A DNA stretch of 14,892 nucleotides from Clostridia bacterium. Its GTDB lineage: Bacteria; Bacillota; Clostridia; Oscillospirales; Acutalibacteraceae. The notes below the pieces were generated by a model. It searched no databases, was not told where the DNA came from, and saw only the letters and a list, made by a program, of their open reading frames with translations. Location: NCBI GenBank assembly GCA_017387165.1, contig JAFOFS010000064.1:1-14892 (forward strand), written 5' to 3'. Of this stretch, positions 7,311-14,892 are shown one piece after another. A program made the position numbers and the translations under genes. Positions within the stretch are counted from its first letter, which is position 1. Each line of letters begins with the position of its first letter.

Positions 7311-7949
7311 TCAGTTGCGTAATTTTTTCAGTTCCGTGATGGCATCGGACAGCGAGCCGACCGCATCGATCAAGCCGCAGGCGACCGCGTCCTTTCCCTC
7401 CAGCACCGAGCCGACGTCGGTGGTCAGCTCGTCGGTGGCCATACAGTAGGCCATATAGTCCTCCGCCGAAATGCGCGAATGGTCGGTGACAAAGCGGGTG
7501 ATGCGCGCTTGCATCTTGCGAAAATACGAAAAAGCCTGAGGCACACCCAGCACCGTTCCGGTCGTACGGACGGGATGGATGGTCATGGTCGCAGACGGCA
7601 CGATAAACGACCGTTTGGCGGCCACCGCCAGCGGCACGCCGATGGAGTGTCCTCCGCCGAGCACCAGCGACACGGTCGGTTTTCGCATACCGGCGATCAG
7701 CTCCGCCAGCGCGAGCCCTGCCTCGATATCGCCGCCAACGGTGTTGAGCACCACCAGCAGGCCGTAGACGGCAGGATCCTCCTCCACCTCCACCAAGCGC
7801 GGAATGACGTGCTCGTAGCAGGTGGTCTTGTTGTCCGACGGCAGGGCGTAATGCCCCTCGATCTGGCCGATGACGGTCAGGCAATGAAAACGGCTGTCCC
7901 CGTCACCGACCGAAACGACGCCGTTTTGTGATGAATGTTGTTCACGCAT
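7311..7949 (-). CDS. tepA: ClpP-like protease of the TepA family
   Basis: A 212-residue ClpP/crotonase-fold serine protease similar to B. subtilis TepA, which has been linked to protein translocation and degradation of signal peptides. Visible features are the oxyanion-type NTVGGD segment (69-74), the nucleophile Ser102 in GGGHSIGVPLA and His125 in MTIHPVR. The TTDVG...GLIDAVG region near the C-terminus should hold the third catalytic residue. The start chosen is ATG at 7949, with an AGAGGAG site 9 nt upstream. The reading frame stays open further upstream to 8324, but that extension crosses the promoters and the opposite-strand T-box and is not credible. It is the first gene of a two-gene unit with ftsK. 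B. subtilis has tepA-ylzJ-spoIIIE, so the order is conserved but the small ylzJ is missing here. Confidence 0.9.
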   Translation of the reverse strand: MREQHSSQNGVVSVGDGDSRFHCLTVIGQIEGHYALPSDNKTTCYEHVIPRLVEVEEDPAVYGLLVVLNTVGGDIEAGLALAELIAGMRKPTVSLVLGGGHSIGVPLAVAAKRSFIVPSATMTIHPVRTTGTVLGVPQAFSYFRKMQARITRFVTDHSRISAEDYMAYCMATDELTTDVGSVLEGKDAVACGLIDAVGSLSDAITELKKLRN

Positions 7950-8010
7950 ACCGTTCCACTCCTCTCGCGAAAAGTGTCCCCGTACACAGCGAAAATTATA
8001 CTTAACAGTT

Positions 8011-8039
8011 ATTATATACCGATTTATCGAAAAATGCAA
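8011..8039 (-). promoter_or_regulatory. Sigma-A type promoter of tepA-ftsK
   Basis: On the minus strand, -35 TTGCAT (8034-8039) and a perfect -10 TATAAT (8011-8016) are spaced 17 nt. A second TATAAT-like box at 7995-8000 has no matching -35. The promoter is divergent from the thrS promoter, whose -35 box starts 22 nt away. Confidence 0.8.
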
Positions 8040-8060
8040 GGGCAAACCGACGGAAAATGC

Positions 8061-8089
8061 TTGACAACCATCCGCAGGCGTGATAAACT
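8061..8089 (+). promoter_or_regulatory. Sigma-A type promoter of the thrS T-box leader
   Basis: A perfect -35 TTGACA (8061-8066) and -10 TAAACT (8084-8089) are spaced exactly 17 nt. The expected start of transcription is near 8096, giving a leader of about 275 nt before thrS, enough for a full T-box. Confidence 0.88.
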
Positions 8090-8095
8090 GGATAC

Positions 8096-8344
8096 ACAAA
8101 CGTTGATGGGGATGCTGTATTCCGCCTCCCCCGATCTCCAGAGAGCGGCGCCTTGTGCTGGAAGCGACGCAGATCGGCAGGAATATCGCCACCGCCCCGG
8201 AGTGTTTCTCCGAAAGCAGTAAGAGAAAACGGCTGACCCCGTTATCGGTCGACAAAGGGTTGCCGGAGGGCAACCGAAAAAGGGTGGAACCACGCAGCGT
8301 CCGCGTCCCTTTGCCAGACGGCATCGGGGCGCGTTTATTTTTTT
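8096..8344 (+). promoter_or_regulatory. T-box leader (threonyl-tRNA sensing) upstream of thrS
   Basis: The RNA leader binds tRNA-Thr and lets transcription continue into thrS when the tRNA is uncharged. The conserved T-box sequence AGGGTGGAACCACG is at 8281-8294. An antiterminator can form from AAGGG plus ACGC pairing with GCGT plus CCCTT (about 8279-8311), leaving the TGGAACC bulge that contacts the tRNA acceptor end. It competes with the terminator hairpin for 8302-8309. Upstream, Stem I features are visible: GATGGGGATG near 8105-8114, CCAGAGAGCGG near 8140, and GCTGGAAGCG near 8157-8166. The likely specifier codon is ACC (Thr) at 8191-8193, followed by a purine. Further hairpins lie at 8229-8244 and 8259-8276 (GGTTGCC/GGCAACC, GGAG loop). 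The class and position are clear; the exact specifier is inferred. Confidence 0.93.
8302..8344 (+). terminator. Conditional terminator of the thrS T-box
   Basis: CGCGTCCC (8302-8309) pairs with GGGGCGCG (8326-8333), with one G-U pair and an inner GCC/GGC helix. It is followed by an 11-nt tract that is T except for one A (8334-8344). Its 5' arm is shared with the antiterminator, which is the expected T-box switch. Confidence 0.88.
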
Positions 8345-8371
8345 ACAAACCTTAGGAAGGAGTTGTTTTCC

Positions 8372-10315
8372 ATGTTGAAAATTACGTTACCGAGCGGCGA
8401 CGTCCGCGAGGTGGAGCTCGGCACGACGGTGGAAGCCCTGTGCCGCGACATCTCGATGGGTCTGTTCCGCGCCGCCACCGCCGCCAAAGTCAACGGCGCC
8501 GTGGTGGATCTCCGCACCGCGCTGACCGAGGACTGTGCGGTGGAAATTCTCACCTTTAACGACGAGGACGGCCGCAAGGCGTACCGCCACACCGTGTCCC
8601 ACATTCTGGCGCAGGCGGTGATGCATCTGTTCCCGAACGCGAAATTTGCCATCGGTCCGGCGATCGACAACGGCTACTACTACGATTTCGACGTCGAGCG
8701 TGCGTTTACCCCCGAGGATCTCGCCGCCATCGAAGCCGAAATGCAGGCCATCGTCAAGCAGGAGCTGCCGATCGAACGCTTTGAACTGGACGTGCCGGAA
8801 GCCGAAAAGCTGATGGCCGATCAGCCGTACAAGCTGGAGCTGATTGCGGAGCACGCCGGCAAAGGCGAAAAGATCAGCTTCTACCGTCAGGGCGATTTCG
8901 TCGATCTGTGCGCCGGTCCGCATCTGATGACCACCGGCGGCATCAAGGCGATCAAGCTGCTTTCCGCTACCGGCGCCTACTGGCGCGGAAGCGAAAAGAA
9001 CAAGATGCTGCAGCGTATCTACGGCACCGCTTTCCCGAAAAAATCCGAGCTGGATGCTTGGGTGGAGCAGCAGGAAGAAGCCAAAAAGCGCGATCACAAC
9101 AAGCTCGGTCGCGAGCTGGAGCTGTTCACCACCAGCGACGTCATCGGTCAGGGTCTGCCGATCCTGCTGCCGAAGGGCGCCCGTGTGGTGCAGCTGCTGC
9201 AGCGCTTCGTCGAGGACGAGGAGCAGAAGCGCGGCTGGTTGCTGACCAAAACCCCGCTGATGGCCAAGAGCGATCTGTACAAGATCTCCGGTCACTGGGA
9301 TCATTACCGCGACGGTATGTTCGTGCTGGGTGATGCCGACAAGGCGGACGAGGAGGAAGTGTTCGCACTGCGTCCGATGACCTGCCCGTTCCAGTATCAG
9401 GCTTATCTCAACCGCGCCCGTTCCTACCGCGATCTGCCGATGCGGTTAGCCGAGACCTCCACCCTGTTCCGCAACGAGGCGTCGGGCGAAATGCACGGTC
9501 TTATCCGCGTCCGTCAGTTCACCATCTCGGAGGGTCACCTGATGTGCACCGACGAGCAGTTGAAGGACGAGTTCCGCAAGTGCCTCGAGCTGACCACCTT
9601 TATGCTCAAAACGCTGGGTCTGTACGAGGACGTGTCCTACCGCTTCTCGCAGTGGGATCCCAACAACACCGAGAAATACATCGGTACGCCCGAGCAGTGG
9701 AACGAGGCGCAGGGTCTGATGAAGGAGATTCTCGACGATCTCGGTATCCAATACAAGGTGGGTATCGGTGAAGCGGCGTTCTACGGTCCGAAGCTGGATA
9801 TTCAGATCAAAAACGTCTTCGGTAAGGAAGACACCCTCATCACCATCCAGATTGACCAGATGCTGGCCAAGACCTTTGGTATGGAATACGTTGCCAAGGA
9901 CGGCAGCAAGAAAAACCCCTGCATCATCCACCGTACCTCGGTCGGTTGCTACGAGCGTACGCTCGCGCTGCTCATCGAGAAGTACGCCGGTGCTTTCCCC
10001 TTGTGGCTCGCTCCCGAGCAGATCCGCATCCTCCCCATCACCGACCGTACCGCCGACAAGGCGGCCGAGATCCGCGAGGCGCTGATGGCGGCCGGTATCG
10101 AGCGTGTCGAGGTGGACTACGACAACGAAAAGATCGGCTACAAGATCCGTCGTGCGCAGATGGAAAAGGTGCCGTATATGCTGGTGATCGGCGACAAGGA
10201 AGCCGAAAACGGCGAGGTGGCGGTCCGTTCCCGCAAGAACGGCGACCTCGGCACCATGTCGCTGGCCGACTTCATCGCCAAGGCGACCGAAGAAATCGAA
10301 ACCAAAGCGCTGTAA
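8372..10315 (+). CDS. thrS: Threonyl-tRNA synthetase
   Basis: Class II enzyme that charges tRNA-Thr with threonine and removes mischarged serine. Its 647 residues are full length. Domains in order: N-terminal TGS (1-62); editing domain with HTVSH (His73, His77) and DLCAGPH (Cys180, His184); catalytic core with SGHWDHY, Zn ligands Cys338 (RPMTCP), His388 (EGH) and His520 (CIIHRT). Motif 2 is in FRNEASGEMHGL and motif 3 in CYERTLALL (Arg529). A C-terminal anticodon-binding domain starts near residue 555. ATG at 8372 is preferred over the in-frame TTG at 8363: GGAG is 9 nt before the ATG but directly abuts the TTG. Expression is under the T-box leader, and a strong terminator follows. Confidence 0.97.
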   Translation: MLKITLPSGDVREVELGTTVEALCRDISMGLFRAATAAKVNGAVVDLRTALTEDCAVEILTFNDEDGRKAYRHTVSHILAQAVMHLFPNAKFAIGPAIDNGYYYDFDVERAFTPEDLAAIEAEMQAIVKQELPIERFELDVPEAEKLMADQPYKLELIAEHAGKGEKISFYRQGDFVDLCAGPHLMTTGGIKAIKLLSATGAYWRGSEKNKMLQRIYGTAFPKKSELDAWVEQQEEAKKRDHNKLGRELELFTTSDVIGQGLPILLPKGARVVQLLQRFVEDEEQKRGWLLTKTPLMAKSDLYKISGHWDHYRDGMFVLGDADKADEEEVFALRPMTCPFQYQAYLNRARSYRDLPMRLAETSTLFRNEASGEMHGLIRVRQFTISEGHLMCTDEQLKDEFRKCLELTTFMLKTLGLYEDVSYRFSQWDPNNTEKYIGTPEQWNEAQGLMKEILDDLGIQYKVGIGEAAFYGPKLDIQIKNVFGKEDTLITIQIDQMLAKTFGMEYVAKDGSKKNPCIIHRTSVGCYERTLALLIEKYAGAFPLWLAPEQIRILPITDRTADKAAEIREALMAAGIERVEVDYDNEKIGYKIRRAQMEKVPYMLVIGDKEAENGEVAVRSRKNGDLGTMSLADFIAKATEEIETKAL

Positions 10316-10319
10316 AACC

Positions 10320-10352
10320 AAAACGCATCGAGAACTTCTCGATGCGTTTTTT
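10320..10352 (+). terminator. Rho-independent terminator of thrS
   Basis: AAAACGCATCGAG (10320-10332) and CTCGATGCGTTTT (10338-10350) form a perfect 13-bp stem with a 5-nt loop and a 6-nt T-run. It begins 5 nt after the thrS stop, and the addA -35 box begins only 3 nt after the T-run. Confidence 0.94.
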
Positions 10353-10354
10353 AC

Positions 10355-10383
10355 TTGCAAAATTCGTCGGAATGGTGTATGCT
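10355..10383 (+). promoter_or_regulatory. Predicted sigma-A type promoter of addA
   Basis: -35 TTGCAA (10355-10360) and -10 TATGCT (10378-10383) are spaced 17 nt, ending 25 nt before the addA start. The boxes are weaker than the other promoters here, but spacing and position fit. Confidence 0.65.
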
Positions 10384-10408
10384 TAAAGTTACGAAAGGAG
10401 TGAGCGTG

Positions 10409-13400
10409 TTGGCAGAGGAAGTCAAATCCTGGACACCGGCGCAACAAAACGCCATTGACGCGAAAGGCGGTACGGTACTGGTTTCCGCTGCAGCCGGATC
10501 GGGTAAGACCGCCGTTTTGGTCGAGCGTATCATCCGCCGTCTGACCGATCGGAACGATCCGCTCGAGCCGAGCCGTCTGGTGATGGTGACCTTTACCGAG
10601 GCGGCCGCCGCCGAAATGCGCGGACGTCTGGAAAAAGCGCTGCAAGCCGAGCTGGCGAAAAATCCTGCCGATTCGCTTCTGCGGCGGCAATGCCTGCTGC
10701 TGCCGATGGCACGCATCTCCACCGTTCACTCGTTCTGTATGCGGCTGTTGCGCGATCACGCTCACCTGCTGGGGCTTTCCCCCGAATTCAAGATCCTGCC
10801 TGCCGAGCAGGTGCGCGAATTGCTGACCGAAGCGATCCGCGAAACGGTTGAGGAGCGGTACGCCGCTCGGGACGCGGATTTTGCCCGGCTGGTGGATTGC
10901 CTTTCCGCCAAGAAAAACGACCGCCCCATTGTCGAAGCGGTCGAGCAGCTGTACGATTACGTCACCAAATCCTTTGCGTTTCCGGACACGTGGCTGCGAG
11001 AACAGGAAACCAAGCTGGATGACGGCGGCGCCGCGGCACGGGAACTGCGGGATAAGCTGTTCCGCCGCACGCTGAAATGGCAGGTGGCACACGCACTCAG
11101 CCTGACCGAACGGGCGCTGGCGCTGTTGCCGCCTGAGGACGCGTTTGCGATCACCCGTATCCCCCATCTGCTGAACAACAAGCAGTTCCTTTCGGATCTG
11201 TTGCCGCGCATCGACGAGCTGTCAACCGAGGAACTGTGGAACGCCCTGAAAAACAGAACCGAGGTCAAGGTGGGCAATGCCCCCAAGGGAACCGACCCCG
11301 ATTTTAAAAAGCGGATCGAGGATCTGCGCAACGGCACCAAGGACTGCCTGTCCAAGGTATTTTGGTTCGACGAGGATGAGTTTTCAACCAAAGCCGACGC
11401 TCTCAGCCGTCCGATCGTGCGATCGCTCATCGGTCTGTATCGCGAGGCGAACAAGCGGTTTACCGTCAAAAAGCGGGATCAAAACGGTCTGGATTTCAAC
11501 GATCTGGAACATCTGACCCTTCAATTGCTGTATCAAGACGGCAGTCTGACCGAAACGGCTGCCGAGATTGCCGAGCAATTTGACGAGATCCTCATCGACG
11601 AATATCAGGACACCAACGAGGTGCAAGACGCCATCTTCCGCGCCGTTTCGAAAAACGAGAGCAATCTGTTCTTTGTCGGTGACGTCAAGCAGAGCATTTA
11701 CGGCTTCCGTCAGGCACGCTCCAAGCTGTTTATCCATCAGCAAAACAACGGCTGCGAATTCGACGGTGTGCATTATCCCGCCACCGTGATGCTGAGCAAC
11801 AATTTCCGCAGCCGTTCCGAAGTGACCGACGCGATCAATTTCCTGTTCCGACAGATGATGATCGAACCGATCGGCGGCATTCATTACGGCGAAAAGGAAG
11901 CGCTGTATCCCAGCGCCAAATACGAGCAGGAGGGCGGTCTTCCCTATCACACCGAGCTGACCTTCCTGCAAGACGACGGCAAGGATACGGCGGAGGCGCA
12001 GGTGATCGCCGCCGATATCCGGCGGATGGTGGGGTCGTTGCCGATCCAATCCAAGCAAGGCGTCCGACCGGCCGAATACCGCGATATCTGCATCATTCTC
12101 CGTTCGATCAAGGGACACGCCGAGGCGTTTGTCAAAGAACTGAAGCGGCTGGGAATCCCGGCGGTGTGCAACCGCCGCGAGCCGCTGTCCGATGCGGTGG
12201 AAATCCGCACGGTGCTGGAGCTTCTGCGGTTTTTGGATAACCCCTCGCTTTCCATTTCGATGGTTTCCGCCATGACCTCGCCGCTGTGGCAGTTCACGGT
12301 GGACGATCTGGCGTTGCTGCGTTTGAAAAACAAGAACGCCTCGCTGTACGCCAATTTGCGGAAAACCGCACGCGAGGAGGGTGAGTTGGCCGAAAAATGC
12401 CGCCTTTTCCTTTCCGCTACCGAGCATTGGCGTACCTTGTCACCCGTTTTGCCCATTGACCGCCTGATCGAACGCATCTACGACGATCTGTCGATCGAAC
12501 ACATTTACGGTGTGCAGGAGAACGGGCGGCAAGCGGTTGCCAACCTGCGTATGCTGCACACCCGTGCCCGCGATTTCGAGGAAAACGGTTACCGCGGTCT
12601 GTCCGCCTTCGTGCGGATGTGGGATCGGCTGGAGGAAAGCGGTACCGATCTGGATCAGGCATTCGCGGATGAGGGAGATTTCAACGCCGTTTCGGTCATC
12701 ACCATCCACAAATCCAAGGGTCTGGAATACCCCATTGTTTTCCTCGCGCGAGGGGGCGGCGAGTTCAACCGCCAAGAATGGAGCAAGCCGCTCGTCTTCA
12801 ATGCGGATGCCGGTATCGGCCTCAAACTGCACGACGCCGACACCTATCTGCAGTACAGCAATACCACCCACGCGTTGGCCGCCGCCGTCGGGCGGATGGA
12901 ACAAAACGAAGAAGAGCTGCGTATGCTGTACGTGGCGCTCACACGCGCCAGAGAAAAGCTGTGTATCGTCTGCAGCACCAAAAATCTGGCGGACAAGGTC
13001 AACAAGCTGACCCTGCATCCGAACGAGCTGGTAAACGGACAGCTTCCGGAATACGTCGTGGCCGGCGCCAATTCGTATTTGGATTGGCTGCTCCCTGCCG
13101 CGTTGGCACATCCCGATTCGGAAGAGCTGTGGCAGCTGGGGACCGGCGAGCGACCGGTCATTGCCGATGCGCCGCCGCTGGACATCCGCGTCTTATTCGG
13201 CACGCCGGATGATCCGGAAACAGCCGAGGCCGACCGGGCTCAGACCGCCCAAGCAGACGAAGCGATGATCGACGGCTGGCGATCCCGCGTCGGCTGGAAA
13301 TACCCGTACTACGAAATGCGGGATATCCCGAACAAGCTGGCGGTCGCGGATATTGCCCATCGCGAAACGGACGATCGATACGTCGCCACCTCTGCTCCTG

Positions 13401-13936
13401 CCTTTTTGCAAACGAGCGGTTTGACCGCCGCCGAGCGAGGCACCGCCATGCATCAGTTTATGCAATTTGCGGATTACGGCGCGGCGGCCGTTTCGGTCAC
13501 CGACGAAATTCAGCGGTTGACGGACAAGCGCTGGTTGAGTCAAAAGCAGGCAGAAAGCCTGTCGGTCAAGCGGTTGGAGGCATTTTTCCAAAGCGATCTC
13601 TACCGTCGAATGAGCGAGGCGGAGGCGGTTTGCCGCGAATTGCCGTTCGTCACCGAACGGGCAGCAGCCGAGCTCTTCCCCGACAAGCCGTTGACCGGCG
13701 CGGCCGCGACCGAGTTGTTGGCGGTGCAGGGCGTTGCCGACTGTGTCGTGGTGGAAAAGGACGGCATTCTGATCGTCGATTACAAGACCGATCGGGTCAA
13801 AAACGGCGATCAGCTGCGCGAGCGATACGCCGTTCAAGTGGAGATTTACGCCGAAGCCATGAGCAAGGCGTTCGGTCTTCCGACCAAGCAGCGGCTGCTC
13901 TGGTCATTTGAACTGAACGAAGCTGTTGAGGTATAA
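10409..13936 (+). CDS. addA: ATP-dependent helicase/nuclease subunit A (AddA)
   Basis: UvrD-like (SF1) helicase fused to a RecB-family nuclease; with AddB it processes double-strand breaks for RecA loading. It has about 1175 residues, against roughly 1230 in B. subtilis AddA. Helicase motifs: Q-motif WTPAQQNAI, Walker A SAAAGSGKT (26-34), FTEAAAAEM (Ia), STVHSFC, Walker B region LIDEYQDTN (Asp397), VGDVKQSIYGFRQA (III), LSNNFRS (IV), TIHKSKGLEYP (V) and MLYVALTRARE (VI, about 839-849). The C-terminal nuclease has GTAMHQFMQF (His1015), GVADC (Asp1111), DYKTD (1124-1128) and a following VQVEIYAEA helix, so the cleavage site looks intact. TTG at 10409 is chosen because GGAG lies 8 nt upstream. 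The in-frame GTG at 10406 is an alternative, while the open frame back to 10355 overlaps the promoter. No addB is adjacent, unlike the common addB-addA order. Confidence 0.95.
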   Translation: MAEEVKSWTPAQQNAIDAKGGTVLVSAAAGSGKTAVLVERIIRRLTDRNDPLEPSRLVMVTFTEAAAAEMRGRLEKALQAELAKNPADSLLRRQCLLLPMARISTVHSFCMRLLRDHAHLLGLSPEFKILPAEQVRELLTEAIRETVEERYAARDADFARLVDCLSAKKNDRPIVEAVEQLYDYVTKSFAFPDTWLREQETKLDDGGAAARELRDKLFRRTLKWQVAHALSLTERALALLPPEDAFAITRIPHLLNNKQFLSDLLPRIDELSTEELWNALKNRTEVKVGNAPKGTDPDFKKRIEDLRNGTKDCLSKVFWFDEDEFSTKADALSRPIVRSLIGLYREANKRFTVKKRDQNGLDFNDLEHLTLQLLYQDGSLTETAAEIAEQFDEILIDEYQDTNEVQDAIFRAVSKNESNLFFVGDVKQSIYGFRQARSKLFIHQQNNGCEFDGVHYPATVMLSNNFRSRSEVTDAINFLFRQMMIEPIGGIHYGEKEALYPSAKYEQEGGLPYHTELTFLQDDGKDTAEAQVIAADIRRMVGSLPIQSKQGVRPAEYRDICIILRSIKGHAEAFVKELKRLGIPAVCNRREPLSDAVEIRTVLELLRFLDNPSLSISMVSAMTSPLWQFTVDDLALLRLKNKNASLYANLRKTAREEGELAEKCRLFLSATEHWRTLSPVLPIDRLIERIYDDLSIEHIYGVQENGRQAVANLRMLHTRARDFEENGYRGLSAFVRMWDRLEESGTDLDQAFADEGDFNAVSVITIHKSKGLEYPIVFLARGGGEFNRQEWSKPLVFNADAGIGLKLHDADTYLQYSNTTHALAAAVGRMEQNEEELRMLYVALTRAREKLCIVCSTKNLADKVNKLTLHPNELVNGQLPEYVVAGANSYLDWLLPAALAHPDSEELWQLGTGERPVIADAPPLDIRVLFGTPDDPETAEADRAQTAQADEAMIDGWRSRVGWKYPYYEMRDIPNKLAVADIAHRETDDRYVATSAPAFLQTSGLTAAERGTAMHQFMQFADYGAAAVSVTDEIQRLTDKRWLSQKQAESLSVKRLEAFFQSDLYRRMSEAEAVCRELPFVTERAAAELFPDKPLTGAAATELLAVQGVADCVVVEKDGILIVDYKTDRVKNGDQLRERYAVQVEIYAEAMSKAFGLPTKQRLLWSFELNEAVEV

Positions 13937-13939
13937 GAC

Positions 13940-13974
13940 AAACCGCGTGTTTTCGTTGAAAACACGCGGTTTTT
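13940..13974 (+). terminator. Rho-independent terminator of addA
   Basis: AAACCGCGTGTTTT (13940-13953) and AAAACACGCGGTTT (13959-13972) form a perfect 14-bp stem with a CGTTG loop and end in a T-run to 13974. It starts 3 nt after the addA stop. Confidence 0.94.
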
Positions 13975-14109
13975 CACTATGGGGTATATTGTGGGAAATC
14001 GTGTTTGAGAGGCGGACGATTTTTCGTTTTTTCACTTCTGTAAAGTGGTTTTGCTTTACGGATGTTTTCGCGGTATGCGGAAGAAATCGGGCGTTTTTAT
14101 AAAAAAGGA

Positions 14110-14138
14110 TTGCGTGTATAAAGGAAATGTGGTAAACT
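14110..14138 (+). promoter_or_regulatory. Predicted promoter of the HAD-DUF1015 gene
   Basis: -35 TTGCGT (14110-14115) and -10 TAAACT (14133-14138) are spaced 17 nt. The -10 box matches that of the thrS leader. Between the addA terminator and this promoter (13975-14109) no gene or known RNA is visible, only a weak stem, CTGTAAAG (14038-14045) with CTTTACGG (14054-14061). Confidence 0.65.
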
Positions 14139-14173
14139 GAAAACAGAATTTTCGAAAGGTGCGATTGAACCGT

Positions 14174-14892
14174 ATGCGGAAAATGATTCTTTTTGATTTG
14201 GACGGTACGCTGTGGGAGGCCTCCGACAGTGTTTCCGATTCCTGGAACGTCGTGATGGAGCAATTGGGACTTCCCGAGCGGATGAGCGGCGACTGGATGC
14301 GGCGGCTGATGGGGCTTACGATGGACGGCATTGCCGAAGCGTTTATGCCGAACTATCCGTATGAGCGGCGCAAAGAGGTGATGGATCGGCTGACCGATTA
14401 CGAAAACCGTTATCTCGCCGAAAAAGGCGGCACGCTGTTCCCCCGACTGGAGGAAGTGCTGAAAACGCTGTCGGTCGATTACGATCTGGCGGTGGTCAGC
14501 AACTGTCAGGGCGGTTATATCGAGGCGTTTTACGAGGCGCACGGCGTCGGCAAGTATTTTGTGGATCTGGAATGCTTCGGCTACACCAACCAACCGAAAG
14601 CGTACAACATCCGCCATTTGTTGGAGCGGCACGGCAATCCCCCTGCCATCTACGTCGGTGACACGCAAAAGGACTGTGATGCCGCCGAAGAAGCCGGTGT
14701 GCCGTTTGTGCACGCCTCCTACGGCTACGGCACGATTGATCACGTCGTGCCGGCGATCGCGGCATTTGCCGAGCTGCCTGCCCGCGCAGCGTCGCTCTTT
14801 AATCAGGTGCCGTTTTATCCGACGGATATTCTGTTGCCGAAGGACGGATTTGAAAAGTGGGCGGTGATCGCCTGCGATCAGTTCACCTCCGA
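14174..14892 (+). CDS. HAD-family phosphatase continuing in frame into a DUF1015-like domain (partial, C-terminal end cut by window edge)
   Basis: The frame is open from ATG 14174 to the window end (239 complete codons). Residues 1-211 are a complete HAD hydrolase of the phosphoglycolate-phosphatase-like type: motif I DLDGT with nucleophile Asp8 and Asp10, a helical cap (about 15-80), motif II Ser109 in VVSNC, Lys142 in NQPKAYN, and motif IV GDTQKD (Asp163, Asp167). From about residue 212 it continues as VPFYPTDILLPKDGF and then KWAVIACDQFTSE, which resembles the N-terminus of clostridial DUF1015 proteins as I recall them (ADILLPK...W-VVACDQYTS). No stop intervenes, and no ribosome binding site precedes the only nearby start-like codon (GTG 14807), so a fusion is the simplest reading. 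AAAGG lies 14 nt before the ATG, which is long; an in-frame TTG at 14165 is a weaker alternative start. The substrate is unknown; a phosphoserine phosphatase role is possible but unproven. Confidence 0.8.
   Translation, partial: MRKMILFDLDGTLWEASDSVSDSWNVVMEQLGLPERMSGDWMRRLMGLTMDGIAEAFMPNYPYERRKEVMDRLTDYENRYLAEKGGTLFPRLEEVLKTLSVDYDLAVVSNCQGGYIEAFYEAHGVGKYFVDLECFGYTNQPKAYNIRHLLERHGNPPAIYVGDTQKDCDAAEEAGVPFVHASYGYGTIDHVVPAIAAFAELPARAASLFNQVPFYPTDILLPKDGFEKWAVIACDQFTS

Noticed and set aside
5908..7449. Long plus-strand open frame (513 codons) opposite ftsK
   Set aside because: It is the shadow of ftsK in GC-rich DNA. The translation is rich in Gln, His and Arg, matches no family, has no ribosome binding site and runs past the ftsK start.
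7950..8324. N-terminal extension of tepA up to 8324
   Set aside because: The extension would cross the tepA promoter and the opposite T-box leader. The ATG at 7949 has a well-placed ribosome binding site and gives the normal family length.
10355..10408. Longer addA start at TTG 10355 or ATG 10379
   Set aside because: Both overlap the predicted -35/-10 boxes and lack a ribosome binding site. TTG 10409 follows a good AAAGGAG.
9446..11167. Minus-strand open frame (573 codons) across thrS and addA
   Set aside because: It spans two clear genes, a terminator and a promoter on the other strand. The composition is typical of an antisense shadow.
11384..12427. Minus-strand open frame (347 codons) inside addA
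   Set aside because: It lies opposite conserved AddA helicase motifs, with no ribosome binding site and no recognisable domain.
14807..14892. Separate DUF1015 gene starting at GTG 14807
   Set aside because: No ribosome binding site precedes it and there is no stop between it and the HAD domain, so a continuous fusion is the simpler reading. This is not fully excluded until the downstream sequence is seen.

Overview
The window reads as chromosomal DNA from a Gram-positive, low-oxygen, Clostridia-like bacterium, possibly in the Ruminococcaceae/Oscillospirales range. Supporting signs are a T-box leader in front of thrS, a TepA-type protease next to a SpoIIIE-like FtsK, an AddA-type recombination nuclease, strong GGAG ribosome binding sites about 9 nt before the starts, a TTG start, and classic TTGACA/TATAAT promoters. 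GC content looks moderately high by eye. The genus is an inference. No mobile element, CRISPR array, tRNA or rRNA was seen.

Left half (1-7949, all on the minus strand, so transcription runs right to left). Reading with transcription: a tepA-ftsK pair (membrane-linked ClpP-like protease, then DNA translocase) ends in a strong terminator. A serC-serA operon (two of the three steps of phosphorylated serine synthesis) follows with its own promoter and terminator. Next is a promoter driving a BspA-like leucine-rich-repeat lipoprotein. Last is a TrkA potassium-uptake regulator, which runs off the left edge and is probably co-transcribed with the lipoprotein gene.

Right half (7950-14892, all on the plus strand). 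A divergent promoter region leads into a threonine-type T-box leader and thrS. addA follows, with its own promoter tucked against the thrS terminator and no addB beside it. The last gene runs off the right edge. It starts as a HAD-family phosphatase and continues, without a stop, into what looks like the start of a DUF1015 protein.

The most interesting signal is this apparent HAD-DUF1015 fusion. To my recollection, DUF1015 genes in Clostridia often sit beside serC and serA. Phosphoserine phosphatase (SerB), the third serine enzyme, is itself a HAD enzyme and is not otherwise present in this window. A HAD phosphatase physically joined to DUF1015, about 9.5 kb from a serC-serA operon that lacks DUF1015, suggests a testable role in serine synthesis. 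The fusion is read directly from the sequence; the serine link is inference.
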